Below, one piece after another: positions 34,663-42,929 of a stretch of 64,000 nt of DNA. The stretch is from Spirochaetota bacterium (GTDB taxonomy: Bacteria; Spirochaetota; Spirochaetia; Treponematales; UBA12059). The notes under the pieces were generated by a model that was given only the letters and a program-made list of their open reading frames with translations, did no database searches and was not told the DNA's origin. A program made the position numbers and the translations under genes. Position 1 is the first letter of the stretch, and the number at the start of each line of letters is the position of its first letter. The stretch spans positions 372,001 through 436,000 of the forward strand of contig JAKPPT010000072.1 in NCBI GenBank assembly GCA_029547205.1, read 5' to 3'.

Positions 34663-35781
34663 ATGAGTACTGTATATTTTCTTTCTTCACGATCAAGGAA
34701 TCCTGGAACAAACTCACTTGCAAAACTAACAAAGCTTCTTGACACACTCATGCAGGAAAACCCGGCCCTCATTCAGCGGGGAGACCTAACAGCAATTAAG
34801 GTTCATTTCGGGGAACTCGGCAATGAGGGGTATATTTCGCCGGTTCTTGCAAAAAGCGCTGCGCTTGCCGTTCAAAAAGCAGGAGCACTTCCATTCTTTA
34901 CGGACACCAATACGCTCTATAAAGGCTCTCGGTCGAATGCTGTCGATCACCTTACGACTGCAAGTGCTCATGGATACCTCATGGAAGTATGCGGTGCTCC
35001 CGTCATTATTGCGGATGGCCTTAAAAGTAAAGATTGGCGAGAAGTACCGCTTTCAGAGTCCTGTAAACATTTTAAAACGGCAAAAATTGCTTCGGGCATT
35101 CTCGATGCTGATAGCATGGTGGTGCTTTCCCATGTAAAGGGACACGAAATGGCTGGGTTCGGAGGCGCAATAAAGAATCTTGCAATGGGTTGTGCTCCGT
35201 ACATAGGAAAGCGAGAACAACACTGTGTAACCTTCCATGTAAAAAGCGGAAAATGCATCAAATGCGGACGCTGCATTGGTGTCTGTCCTGTGAATGCTAT
35301 TTCATTCAACTCAGAGGACAAAGCGTACATCAATCCAGACCGCTGCATCGGTTGTGGCGAATGTATATCGTTTTGCCCCGTAAAAGCAATCAGTATGAAC
35401 TGGCAGGTCGGTCTCACCGAGTTCACCGAAAAAATGACCGAATATGCACTCGGTGCTCTTTCCGGGAAAACCGGGAGAGTACTCTTTATCAATATTGTAC
35501 GCGCAATTGTACCTGGCTGTGATTGTCTGCCCTGGAGCGATACACCAATCGTGCCCGATATCGGGTTTCTGGCATCAACTGACCCTGTTGCAATCGATCA
35601 AGCCGCATTTGATTTAATAAAAGGAGCTGAGAGTATTCCCGGCTCTGCACTCGATGGCAAAGCACAAAAGGGTCAAGATAAATTTACCGCCCTCTACCCC
35701 GAAAGCAAACCGGAACTGCAGCTTGAACACGGCGAGCAGATTGGTTTAGGATCACGAACGTACGAGCTTGTTACTCTCTAA
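34663..35781 (+). CDS. DUF362 protein with two [4Fe-4S] ferredoxin motifs
   Basis: A 372-aa cytoplasmic iron-sulfur protein. The DUF362 region flanks a ferredoxin insert: CIKCGRCIGVCPVNAI and CIGCGECISFCPVKAI near residues 200-245, each with CxxCxxCxxxCP spacing. VKVHFGELGNEGYI-like sequence (AIKVHFGELGNEGY) near residue 47 and SHVKGHEMAGFGGAIKNLAM near residue 150 are DUF362 hallmarks. Family members are common in anaerobes; an electron-transfer role is likely, but the partners are unknown. GGAGGAAGGCCA precedes the ATG. Confidence 0.88.
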   Translation: MSTVYFLSSRSRNPGTNSLAKLTKLLDTLMQENPALIQRGDLTAIKVHFGELGNEGYISPVLAKSAALAVQKAGALPFFTDTNTLYKGSRSNAVDHLTTASAHGYLMEVCGAPVIIADGLKSKDWREVPLSESCKHFKTAKIASGILDADSMVVLSHVKGHEMAGFGGAIKNLAMGCAPYIGKREQHCVTFHVKSGKCIKCGRCIGVCPVNAISFNSEDKAYINPDRCIGCGECISFCPVKAISMNWQVGLTEFTEKMTEYALGALSGKTGRVLFINIVRAIVPGCDCLPWSDTPIVPDIGFLASTDPVAIDQAAFDLIKGAESIPGSALDGKAQKGQDKFTALYPESKPELQLEHGEQIGLGSRTYELVTL

Positions 35782-35795
35782 TTACTCACTGTTTC

Positions 35796-35824
35796 GTGAC
35801 TTTTTGCGATTTGTACAGTATACT
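35796..35824 (+). promoter_or_regulatory. Probable promoter of the lipoprotein gene
   Basis: GTGACT (35796-35801, weak -35), a 17-bp spacer and TATACT (35819-35824). The -10 box ends 7 bases before GTG 35832; there is no ribosome site, so a leaderless GTG start is likely. Confidence 0.4.
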
Positions 35825-35831
35825 TTAGTAT

Positions 35832-36962
35832 GTGAGCTCTAAAGTATGGTTTTTCATAGCGAGCATTCTCATTCTCGCAGGTTGCAATTTCCCGCCAACG
35901 TTTAGTCCTGAATATAAAGACTCTACGATTAATTTTATTCAAGATCGTGCTATCGAAGTACCACCGCCTGCTACCGATGATGGATCAACTGTTTCGCTCG
36001 ACAGCCCGGCGCGTTGGGACTGGGCGTGGCGGGGACGAACGAGTTCCAGCTTTGAATACATGACCCTTACAGGAAGTGCAGAACCAGGACCTGACTCAGA
36101 GAGCGCTGTCTGGCTCCTAGAAATCGTAAACCTTTCAGACAATGCGGTCTCGACAGCAACAGCTGGATGGCAGGCAGTAGGTTCTAACGCAACAATTGCA
36201 TCTCTTTCTGGATCTCTACACGGCTCAGCCTTAAAGATCAACGCATCGGAGGATAGTCATATAAAAGCGCTGAATTCGCTTTATAAAGATATCGATGCTA
36301 CCCCACATAGCTACAAGATGTCACTCATGCTCCTCAATAGCAACTCGTTTCGATTTTATTCAGGATCCAGCTTTAACAAACTGGAAGTTCAAAATTTCTC
36401 CTGGCAATCTGACGATACCTATAACACTATTCCACTCATAATTACAAACATTGCCACGAGCTCTTCTAATTTTGCCGCTCTCTATACGAATGGAGCAGAT
36501 GTCTATATTGATGATGTTCACCTTATCAGAGCGGATATCGAACTAAACCGCTGGGCGCTCCGCCTTATTCTCAGACAAAACGATACGACACCAATACTGG
36601 TACCCGGTATGTATGAATTAACACTCTATGTGAAAAAACCTTCCGGTTACACCTTTCCATCAGAAGCAAGCTGTGGTGACAGTAATTTATATGCCAGCCA
36701 GTACATTAAACTGAGAATGGTACAGGTAACTGACAACTCAATTCTTGCAGAACATGTATTTGATCTCAGAATACTTTCTTCTGGATGGAATCAGCTAACG
36801 CTACGCTTTCCTCAAGGTAAAGCACTTAACTTTACCGAAGGTACTGATGAATCGATTCTTTCCATTGAAATCCTGCCTTTTTCAACCGCTGAACCATCTG
36901 CAGGCGCTGTTCTCATTGCAAAGCCAGAACTGCATTTTTATATCAATGGCTATACTAACTGA
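35832..36962 (+). CDS. Lipoprotein of unknown function
   Basis: A 376-aa protein starting at GTG. The signal peptide ends in a lipobox, LILAGC, with Cys18 as the likely lipid anchor. The mature part is beta-rich. Stretches around residues 95-235 (SAVWLLEIVNLSDNA, then YIDDVHLIRADIE) resemble carbohydrate-binding or jelly-roll sandwiches, and a second similar unit (WALRLILRQNDTTPILVPGM, later LILE-type strands) follows near 240-375. No enzyme motif is seen. The 3' end overlaps hydF by 13 bases in convergent orientation. A surface or periplasmic binding role is inference. Confidence 0.75.
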   Translation: MSSKVWFFIASILILAGCNFPPTFSPEYKDSTINFIQDRAIEVPPPATDDGSTVSLDSPARWDWAWRGRTSSSFEYMTLTGSAEPGPDSESAVWLLEIVNLSDNAVSTATAGWQAVGSNATIASLSGSLHGSALKINASEDSHIKALNSLYKDIDATPHSYKMSLMLLNSNSFRFYSGSSFNKLEVQNFSWQSDDTYNTIPLIITNIATSSSNFAALYTNGADVYIDDVHLIRADIELNRWALRLILRQNDTTPILVPGMYELTLYVKKPSGYTFPSEASCGDSNLYASQYIKLRMVQVTDNSILAEHVFDLRILSSGWNQLTLRFPQGKALNFTEGTDESILSIEILPFSTAEPSAGAVLIAKPELHFYINGYTN

Positions 36963-38248
36963 GCTGTGTTAATAAAATCATAACTGCTTTCTCTCAAGAT
37001 GCTATATTCCGGGAAAAGCTCTATAGCCCGAGGTATGAGGCCACTACCCCATGCCAGAGTAAGTCCAAAATTAACAACGGGTATGCCAGCTTCATGCAAA
37101 GCTGCAATTTGTGCCTTAAAGAGTGTTCGGGTTACCATACAGGAACCACAGATGACTGCAATATCAAAATGTTCGTTGGGTGGTTTATCACTGAGTGAGC
37201 GAATTGCGGTTACGGATACAGGAACACCCGTTTTTGCGTGAAGCATTGCAGGTATTTTAACCGTTGCTATATCTTCATGCGTTCGATTATGTGTGCATGC
37301 TTCGACTGCAAGCAGATTTATTGTATTTAATTTGTTTAACCTATCGAGCATCGCAATTCCATCTCTGAACCAGGCAAGCTCTCCTTTTTTACGGGCAAAG
37401 AGTATCGAAAAGGAAGTCAGCGCTTGATGGAGAGGCAAAACAGATGCTGTATATGAAAATGCCTGACTATCAGTAACAACGAGTTTTGGTTTTTGTATCA
37501 GGTTGGCATATGCTGCTCCTAATTGTGCAGGTTGTACCGTTATGACCGTGCAGTTTCTATCAAGAGCGTCTCGCAGCACCTCTGTTTCGGGCAAAATGAG
37601 CCTTCCTTTTGGTGCAGCACTATCAATTGGTGTCACGAGCATTATAGAGTCACCCTCATTGACAAGTCCTTCCAGGGGGGTGATTTCTTTTTCAATTGTA
37701 TCAGCAAGACTGGCAATTCCGCGTTTTAAGCTTTCAATTCCAGTGTTTTCTGTGTTTGAAACAAAGTACATGCCGCGTACTGCCCTATGCTTGTTTTGCG
37801 TATCTTGTGAGGCTGCAAGCTTTTTATATTCCTCTAACCATGTTACCTTTTCCTTGTTGCTTGGTGCTTCCGAAAAGGTAACTGCAACAATAATCGGTTT
37901 TTCACGCTGTTGCAATTTTTGCAATATAGTCTGTTCACAGTGCAGTGGTGCTCTATTTCCTGGAGTAACAAAAATAATTATATCTGCCTTTTGCAGAACA
38001 TCATTGGTTCTTGCTGTACGGAGCGATCCCAAGACGCTTGCATCATCAAGCCCGGCAGTATCGACAAGCACGACAGGTCCAAGCGCACTGAATTCCATTG
38101 ATTTTTCTACTGGATCGGTGGTGGTTCCAGGATGATCTGCAACTATTGATAGTGTTCTTCCGGCTATTGCATTGACAAGCGAGCTTTTTCCCGCATTACA
38201 AATACCAGTAAATACGATATGCAATCGTTCTCCTCGTGGGGTTCTCAT
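36950..38248 (-). CDS. hydF: [FeFe]-hydrogenase maturation GTPase HydF
   Basis: HydF carries the 2Fe precursor of the H-cluster and delivers it to the hydrogenase. The 432-aa protein has a GTPase domain (P-loop GICNAGKSSLVNAIAG near residue 15, switch DHPGTTTDPV, G3 VLVDTAGLDD) and a C-terminal Fe-S domain with CTH near residue 315 and CGSC near 362. The family pattern is CxH...HCxxC; here the residue before CGSC is Ile rather than His. Its start overlaps the hydE stop by 4 bases. It is last in the maturation operon. Confidence 0.94.
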   Translation of the reverse strand: MRTPRGERLHIVFTGICNAGKSSLVNAIAGRTLSIVADHPGTTTDPVEKSMEFSALGPVVLVDTAGLDDASVLGSLRTARTNDVLQKADIIIFVTPGNRAPLHCEQTILQKLQQREKPIIVAVTFSEAPSNKEKVTWLEEYKKLAASQDTQNKHRAVRGMYFVSNTENTGIESLKRGIASLADTIEKEITPLEGLVNEGDSIMLVTPIDSAAPKGRLILPETEVLRDALDRNCTVITVQPAQLGAAYANLIQKPKLVVTDSQAFSYTASVLPLHQALTSFSILFARKKGELAWFRDGIAMLDRLNKLNTINLLAVEACTHNRTHEDIATVKIPAMLHAKTGVPVSVTAIRSLSDKPPNEHFDIAVICGSCMVTRTLFKAQIAALHEAGIPVVNFGLTLAWGSGLIPRAIELFPEYSILRESSYDFINTAQLV

Positions 38249-39231
38249 ACTCTACCTCGTGAATTACCTCTTCTATAATCTAAATTTTTATTAACAGAAC
38301 GTATTCGAACGCTCAAACAGTTTATACACGAAAAACCATCCTCGCTTACACAAATTTTACCTGGATATAATTCATAGAGCTGCTTATATGCTTTAGTGCC
38401 GATATTGGGCATTACGACGTTAGCACCAGCAGAGAGCGCTAACTCTCTTCCGTTTTGCTCGATTGTTCCTGCAGCAGTTGTAGCAGGTATGTTTGCATAT
38501 GGAAAGAGCAACCTGCTTATTGCTACAGCTCTCAGTGTTGGTTCAAGTCCCTGGCAGCTTGCATGCTTAAGCGGTGTTTCGGGATGTGGAATAAAAGGAC
38601 CAATTCCAATCATATCGGGTTCAAGCGAAGCGAGCAGTTCGAGATTAGACGAAAGCGAATCACCAGGAAGCCCCGTCATAAAACCTGTCCCTGCTTCGTA
38701 CCCAATTTCCTTAAGGTGCATAAAGGCACGTATACGTTCGGAAAGCTCTGTACCTTTTAATGCCTCGTGCAGTGTTGCATCTGCAGTTTCAAAGCGCAAG
38801 AGGTATCGATTGACACCAGCTGCGAACAACGCTCGATACGTATCATACGAAAGCACACCAAAACTGAATGTTAATGCAAAATCACTCCCAAAACTATTTC
38901 GTATATCGTCTGCTAACGCGATGAGCTTTGAACCCTGGAACTCTGGATCAACGCCACCTTGAAGCACGAAACTCTTAATACCTCGATGAAGTCCCTGTTT
39001 AATTGTTTGTAATATTTCTTCATTACTCATGCGGTACCGCAAAAGCTTTGCATTATCTCTCCTAATACCGCAATAAGCACAATTCATAGTGCAGTAATTA
39101 GTGACCTCAAGTAACCCACGAATAAAGACAGCACTGCCATATACCTTTCTGCATGCAGTATCAGCACGTTCCATCAATTCATTGAGTGGCATATTGATAT
39201 AATCTTGAATTAAGGACCCTGAATTACTCAT
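38245..39231 (-). CDS. hydE: [FeFe]-hydrogenase maturation radical SAM protein HydE
   Basis: A radical SAM enzyme involved in making the dithiomethylamine bridge of the H-cluster. The 328-aa protein shows NYCTMNCAYCGIRRDN with the CxxxCxxC cluster near residue 47. LQGGVDPEFQG and GLPGDSLSSN follow, and near residue 310 there is an auxiliary cysteine set in ICVSEDGFSCINC. It overlaps hydG and hydF by 4 bases on either side, so the operon is tightly coupled. Confidence 0.94.
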   Translation of the reverse strand: MSNSGSLIQDYINMPLNELMERADTACRKVYGSAVFIRGLLEVTNYCTMNCAYCGIRRDNAKLLRYRMSNEEILQTIKQGLHRGIKSFVLQGGVDPEFQGSKLIALADDIRNSFGSDFALTFSFGVLSYDTYRALFAAGVNRYLLRFETADATLHEALKGTELSERIRAFMHLKEIGYEAGTGFMTGLPGDSLSSNLELLASLEPDMIGIGPFIPHPETPLKHASCQGLEPTLRAVAISRLLFPYANIPATTAAGTIEQNGRELALSAGANVVMPNIGTKAYKQLYELYPGKICVSEDGFSCINCLSVRIRSVNKNLDYRRGNSRGRV

Positions 39232-40697
39232 ACATACACATCCCGTTCGCCTGCTTTAATTTTTTGTATGCCTCTTTCGATTACACTGCTTATGGTACCG
39301 GGATACGTTGTAATGAGCTTAGCATAGAGTGCCTGCAATTCAGTTTTTTCATCGTTTGTTAAAAAATCTTCAATATATTCGCTGCAGGTAAAAAATGCAT
39401 TAGGCTCACAAAATTGCTGAATAAGACCTGGCTTGGCTAGATCCATGAAATCACTGCCTACCCTCCCTTTTCGGTAGCAACCGGTGCAGAATGATGGAAC
39501 GTACCCGTCTTTTGCCAATGCCAGCACTACTTCCTTAAGACTTCTGTGATCACCGAGCTGGAATTGCTCAGCGTTCACAGCGTTGTCAGGCTTTTCCGGA
39601 ACTGTATTTCCAGCACCTGGAGTAGTATGCTCACTCCTTTCGCCTGCATATGCGCCTGGATTTGTTCTCGATCCTGCTGATATCTGACTCACTCCGTAAT
39701 GAAATAATTCATTCCGTAACTGTTCCTGTTCACGCGTCGAAAGAATGATCCCGGTATAAGGAAGTGCAAGCCTGAGCACAGCAACAAGTTTTTTAAAATC
39801 TCTATCACTAACCGGTTGCGGTACATGTTCAGATACTGGCGCCCCGATGGCAGGCTCAATGCGCGGAATGCTGATTGTATGACAACCTGCACCAAACCGG
39901 CGTTCCAGATGCTTGGCGTGCTCTAGGAGGGCTAATACTTCAAATCGATAATCCGCAAGTCCAAACAGTGCTCCAAGCCCAACATCCTCAATGCCTGCTT
40001 CCATTGCTCTGTCCATAACAGAAAGCCGCCAATCATAATCTGCCTTTGGACCGGCTTTATGATACTTGCTGTAGACAAGCGGATCATAGGTTTCCTGGAA
40101 GCACGCATACGTTCCTATTTTTGCCTGTTTGAGCAGTGAAAATTCTTTAACACTCATAGGTGCCACCTCGACATTGATGCGCCGAATCGATTGGAGTTTG
40201 CCAGTAACAGGAGCTGGTTCCGTAACATTGTAGATACATGCAATGGCTTGTATGAGTGCATTAACCGAGCTTTTTGCATCTTCACCCTGAAGCAACAAAA
40301 TTCGTTTATGCCCTTCACGAAGTAAGGCACGAGTTTCTGCTTCGATTTCAGAAAGTGTCAAGCGCTTTCGTACGAGTTGTGTATTTGGTGCTCGAAATGC
40401 ACAGTAGAGGCAATCATTTGAACAAATATTTCCAATATAGAGCGGTGCAAATAAAACTATTCGCCGTCCATAGATTTTTTGTTTGACATATCCCGCAGTT
40501 TCTAAAAGCAGTGCAAGTTCAGCGTCATCATGAATTGTGAGCAGTTGAGCCGTTTCAGAGAGCGTTAAACCCTCAAGCTTTTTTGCTCTGTTTAGTATTG
40601 GTTCAATAGGCTCCCGATGTGCTTCTGCATCGGAAAGAATTGCATACAGCCTGTCCCGATTGATATCAGGTTTTTGTGTTGTGTGAAGTATCTCCAT
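39228..40697 (-). CDS. hydG: [FeFe]-hydrogenase maturation radical SAM protein HydG
   Basis: Cleaves tyrosine to give CO and cyanide for the H-cluster. The 489-aa protein has the radical SAM motif ICSNDCLYCAFR near residue 95 and the auxiliary cluster motif CTGC followed 22 residues later by Cys (in LIQQFC) near residue 405. The stretch SAGSRTNPGAYAG is followed by a roughly 20-residue hydrophilic insert before EQFQLGDHRSLKEVV. Three ATG codons stand in a row after AAGGAGG (40703, 40700, 40697); the last gives the best spacing. It overlaps the end of the regulator gene by 32 bases. Confidence 0.94.
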   Translation of the reverse strand: MEILHTTQKPDINRDRLYAILSDAEAHREPIEPILNRAKKLEGLTLSETAQLLTIHDDAELALLLETAGYVKQKIYGRRIVLFAPLYIGNICSNDCLYCAFRAPNTQLVRKRLTLSEIEAETRALLREGHKRILLLQGEDAKSSVNALIQAIACIYNVTEPAPVTGKLQSIRRINVEVAPMSVKEFSLLKQAKIGTYACFQETYDPLVYSKYHKAGPKADYDWRLSVMDRAMEAGIEDVGLGALFGLADYRFEVLALLEHAKHLERRFGAGCHTISIPRIEPAIGAPVSEHVPQPVSDRDFKKLVAVLRLALPYTGIILSTREQEQLRNELFHYGVSQISAGSRTNPGAYAGERSEHTTPGAGNTVPEKPDNAVNAEQFQLGDHRSLKEVVLALAKDGYVPSFCTGCYRKGRVGSDFMDLAKPGLIQQFCEPNAFFTCSEYIEDFLTNDEKTELQALYAKLITTYPGTISSVIERGIQKIKAGERDVYV

Positions 40698-40953
40698 CAT
40701 CATCCTCCTTATAAGACGTGAGGACGGACTTAACCTTTACTCCGGAGATTTTTCCAAGTTTTCCTGTCAGTGCTCCTATGGTATCAGTATCACCTTCGAC
40801 GACGATCGCAATGAGTGAGATATTTCGGTGACGCATGGGAAGCCCGAGTCGTGCATCAATACTGTCAGCATACTGTGACAGGACAGCATTCACTGTCTGA
40901 ACAGCGTCATTATGCAGTATGAGAATTGATACGAGACCTATCCGCTTTTCCAT
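40666..40953 (-). CDS. TM1266-like iron-only hydrogenase system regulator
   Basis: A 95-aa protein with an ACT-like fold related to TM1266, commonly found with hydE/F/G and named the iron-only hydrogenase system putative regulator. RIGLVSILILHNDAVQTVNA begins the domain and HRNISLIAIVVEGDTDTIGA continues it. The C-terminus is acidic (YKEDDDGDTSHNTKT). ATG 40953 follows AGAGGAG by 7 bases; an alternative ATG at 40977 would add eight residues. It is first in the operon with hydG, hydE and hydF, and its ligand is unknown. A short ORF overlaps its start. Confidence 0.85.
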   Translation of the reverse strand: MEKRIGLVSILILHNDAVQTVNAVLSQYADSIDARLGLPMRHRNISLIAIVVEGDTDTIGALTGKLGKISGVKVKSVLTSYKEDDDGDTSHNTKT

Positions 40954-40984
40954 CAGCAAGCTCCTCTGGATCAGCATGTGACAT
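40910..40984 (-). CDS. Possible 24-codon leader ORF of the hyd operon
   Basis: A short frame (MSHADPEELADGKADRSR, then INSHTA) with CAAGGAG 7 bases before its ATG. It reads through the ribosome site and start of the TM1266-like gene in another frame. Translation of it could block or couple initiation of the regulator. It may equally be a chance frame, with the AAGGAG serving the longer form of the regulator from 40977. Confidence 0.35.
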   Translation of the reverse strand: MSHADPEELADGKADRSRINSHTA

Positions 40985-41046
40985 GAAAATTCTCCTTGGG
41001 AAAGATATATCCGTCCCGCAGAATACTGTGCAACAATGCTGATGCA

Positions 41047-41076
41047 ATAATAGATAATTTTTTATCGAATTGTCAA
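41047..41076 (-). promoter_or_regulatory. Promoter of the hydrogenase maturation operon
   Basis: On the minus strand a perfect TTGACA (41071-41076), an 18-bp spacer and TATTAT (41047-41052). The leader to the regulator gene is about 85 bases. It begins right after the stop of the HEAT-repeat gene, so the hyd operon is a separate unit. Confidence 0.7.
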
Positions 41077-41080
41077 GTGC

Positions 41081-42430
41081 TCAGTGCAAATTTTCATAGA
41101 CTGATTGAGCCTTCTTTCTCACGGTCTCCACTGGATCAGTCTCTGACATCTTTTTTATTGTATCAAGTAAATCTTTTACCTTGTTACGTTCAAGCCATGC
41201 AAGCGCATTGAGCCTCGTGGTAAAATCCTTATCTTCAAGCAGCATTGCAATAAATGGTATAAAGTTAAGACTTGTGCTTGCAAAGATTTTTCGAGTTATT
41301 TCTGTAAAAAGCGTCCGTGTTTTATCGTTCATTGCTTTAATAAAGAATTCGAAAAATGGAGAATTTTTTTCAAGCTTGGTGCCAAAATTTTCAATATACA
41401 CACTAAATATCAAAGCTCTATAGACATCGGGTATTTTTTCATCGGTTATATTCTTTTTAAGTATTTCACTGCAAGCATCAGTACCAATTTTTCCCAATGC
41501 CACAAGAGCCTGCTCTTTGACTTTTTTTTCAGGGTCCTGTTTAAATTGATATTCCAGATAGGGAATTGCATCAGCTATTTTTAATTCGCCAGCAGCCTGA
41601 ACAGCGGCAAGTCTGGGAATGACATGCGAATCGCGCAGTGATTGCACAATATACTGATACACTTCCGGGCTCCCTATTTCACTAAAGGCTTTTACAGCAG
41701 ATCCCCGTACATTAGGATCTTTCTGATTCAATGCTTTTGCTAAAAGCTCTATTGCTTCAGGACTTTTGAGTTTACCAAGTCCAGCACAGACATACATGCG
41801 CTCAACTTTACCAGAATCTTCTCCTCGGTTGATAATTTTTTTATATAAATCGAGCGCTTCCGCTACCTGAAGTTCTCCCAGTGCAAGTAATATTTCCTGT
41901 TTTACTTCCTGGGTTGTTTCATCCTTTTCATAGAGATTCAAGAGTGTTTTTGCAAAGTTTTGCAGTTTAGCACTTCCAATGAGCTTGAGTGCAGGAACAA
42001 TGTAATCTTTTTCAGAATTGGAGAGAATAGTTTCAAGCAGTTCAGGTTTATTGAATTTTTTTAACTTTGTAAAATAGGTGAAAACAGCAAGAACCACTTC
42101 TTTTGTCTCGCTATCTCTATTAGAAAGAATCTGTTCTGCAATCAAAATAATCCGCTCATCGGGAGGGTCTTTGCTGGCAAAATATTTTATGATTGTTTCT
42201 TTAATTTTTTGATTTTTTGTTTCAAGTAATATTTTATAAATTTCTTCATCGTACTTATAATTTTTATCGCTGATAAGTTTATTGAGCGTTTCGTTAACTT
42301 TTTCATCAATTCCATACCGCAATGTACTTAAAATTAGATCATCAGCTGATTGGGCTACAACAGTAGAACCTATAAACACTATAGTAATGCTAAGAAAAAA
42401 ACACAGTACCCTATGAATTTTGCTACTCAT
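41081..42430 (-). CDS. Exported HEAT-repeat protein
   Basis: A 449-aa protein with a signal peptide (HRVLCFFLSITIVFIGSTVV, then AQSADD). At least seven HEAT-like helical repeats follow: ALGELQVAEALDLYKKIINR, AGLGKLKSPEAIELLAKALN, SAVKAFSEIGSPEVYQYIVQ and QALVALGKIGTDACSEILKK. Such proteins are scaffolds for protein binding; no partner can be read from the sequence. ATG 42430 follows GGAGAATATGG and overlaps the NlpC/P60 gene by 8 bases. It is the last gene of the long block from rimP. Confidence 0.85.
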   Translation of the reverse strand: MSSKIHRVLCFFLSITIVFIGSTVVAQSADDLILSTLRYGIDEKVNETLNKLISDKNYKYDEEIYKILLETKNQKIKETIIKYFASKDPPDERIILIAEQILSNRDSETKEVVLAVFTYFTKLKKFNKPELLETILSNSEKDYIVPALKLIGSAKLQNFAKTLLNLYEKDETTQEVKQEILLALGELQVAEALDLYKKIINRGEDSGKVERMYVCAGLGKLKSPEAIELLAKALNQKDPNVRGSAVKAFSEIGSPEVYQYIVQSLRDSHVIPRLAAVQAAGELKIADAIPYLEYQFKQDPEKKVKEQALVALGKIGTDACSEILKKNITDEKIPDVYRALIFSVYIENFGTKLEKNSPFFEFFIKAMNDKTRTLFTEITRKIFASTSLNFIPFIAMLLEDKDFTTRLNALAWLERNKVKDLLDTIKKMSETDPVETVRKKAQSVYENLH

Positions 42431-42929
42431 TCCATATTCTCCGCGCTGTATAAAAATAGCCTTTCCAGTATGATTCATCTAGTGATGAAATAATTACACC
42501 TGTCTTTGGTCCCTGTGATGCAGCATGAATAAAAAAATTATCACCAATATAAATTGCTACATGGAATATAACACCATGATCAGCAAATAGTAAAATATCA
42601 GCAGGGTGAAAGTCTTCCTGTATGGTTACCCCGTGCAGCATCCAATCTTTGCTGATTCGTGGTACATTTTCTAAAAATGGTTTATATACTGCATACAAAA
42701 AACCTGAGCAATCTATTCCAGCTTTAGTTGTTCCGCCATATACATATGGCGTGCCAAGATAATCCAGTGCCCCTGCAATAATTAGTATTTCAGGAAAACT
42801 CTGGACATATGACTCATCGGTATGGATTTTTGCTGTCTGCATACAGAATACACAGACTACTATGAAGAGTACAGTTTTACTCTTTATAGTTTGCAAGAAA
42901 TTCTTTTTTAAAAGCTGCGAACGTACCAT
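42423..42929 (-). CDS. NlpC/P60-family cell-wall hydrolase
   Basis: A 168-aa exported cysteine peptidase that should cut peptidoglycan stem peptides. The catalytic Cys lies in TKAGIDCSGFLYAVYK near residue 75 and the His in DHGVIFHVAIYIGDN near residue 120. The third polar residue is probably the His in FFIHAAS. A hydrophobic signal-like segment (TVLFIVVCVFCMQTA) occupies residues 19-33. ATG 42929 makes a long 53-base overlap with tgt; TTG 42896 would shorten it. Together with the adjacent HEAT protein it may act in the periplasm. Confidence 0.85.
   Translation of the reverse strand: MVRSQLLKKNFLQTIKSKTVLFIVVCVFCMQTAKIHTDESYVQSFPEILIIAGALDYLGTPYVYGGTTKAGIDCSGFLYAVYKPFLENVPRISKDWMLHGVTIQEDFHPADILLFADHGVIFHVAIYIGDNFFIHAASQGPKTGVIISSLDESYWKGYFYTARRIWNE

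Noticed and set aside
34968-35492. Minus-strand frame of 174 codons antisense to the DUF362 gene
   Set aside because: The ferredoxin motifs are clearly on the plus strand; this frame is the mirror of that codon usage.
37503-38135. Plus-strand frame of 210 codons antisense to hydF
   Set aside because: Lies wholly inside hydF, is Ser-rich, and has no start signal or family resemblance.
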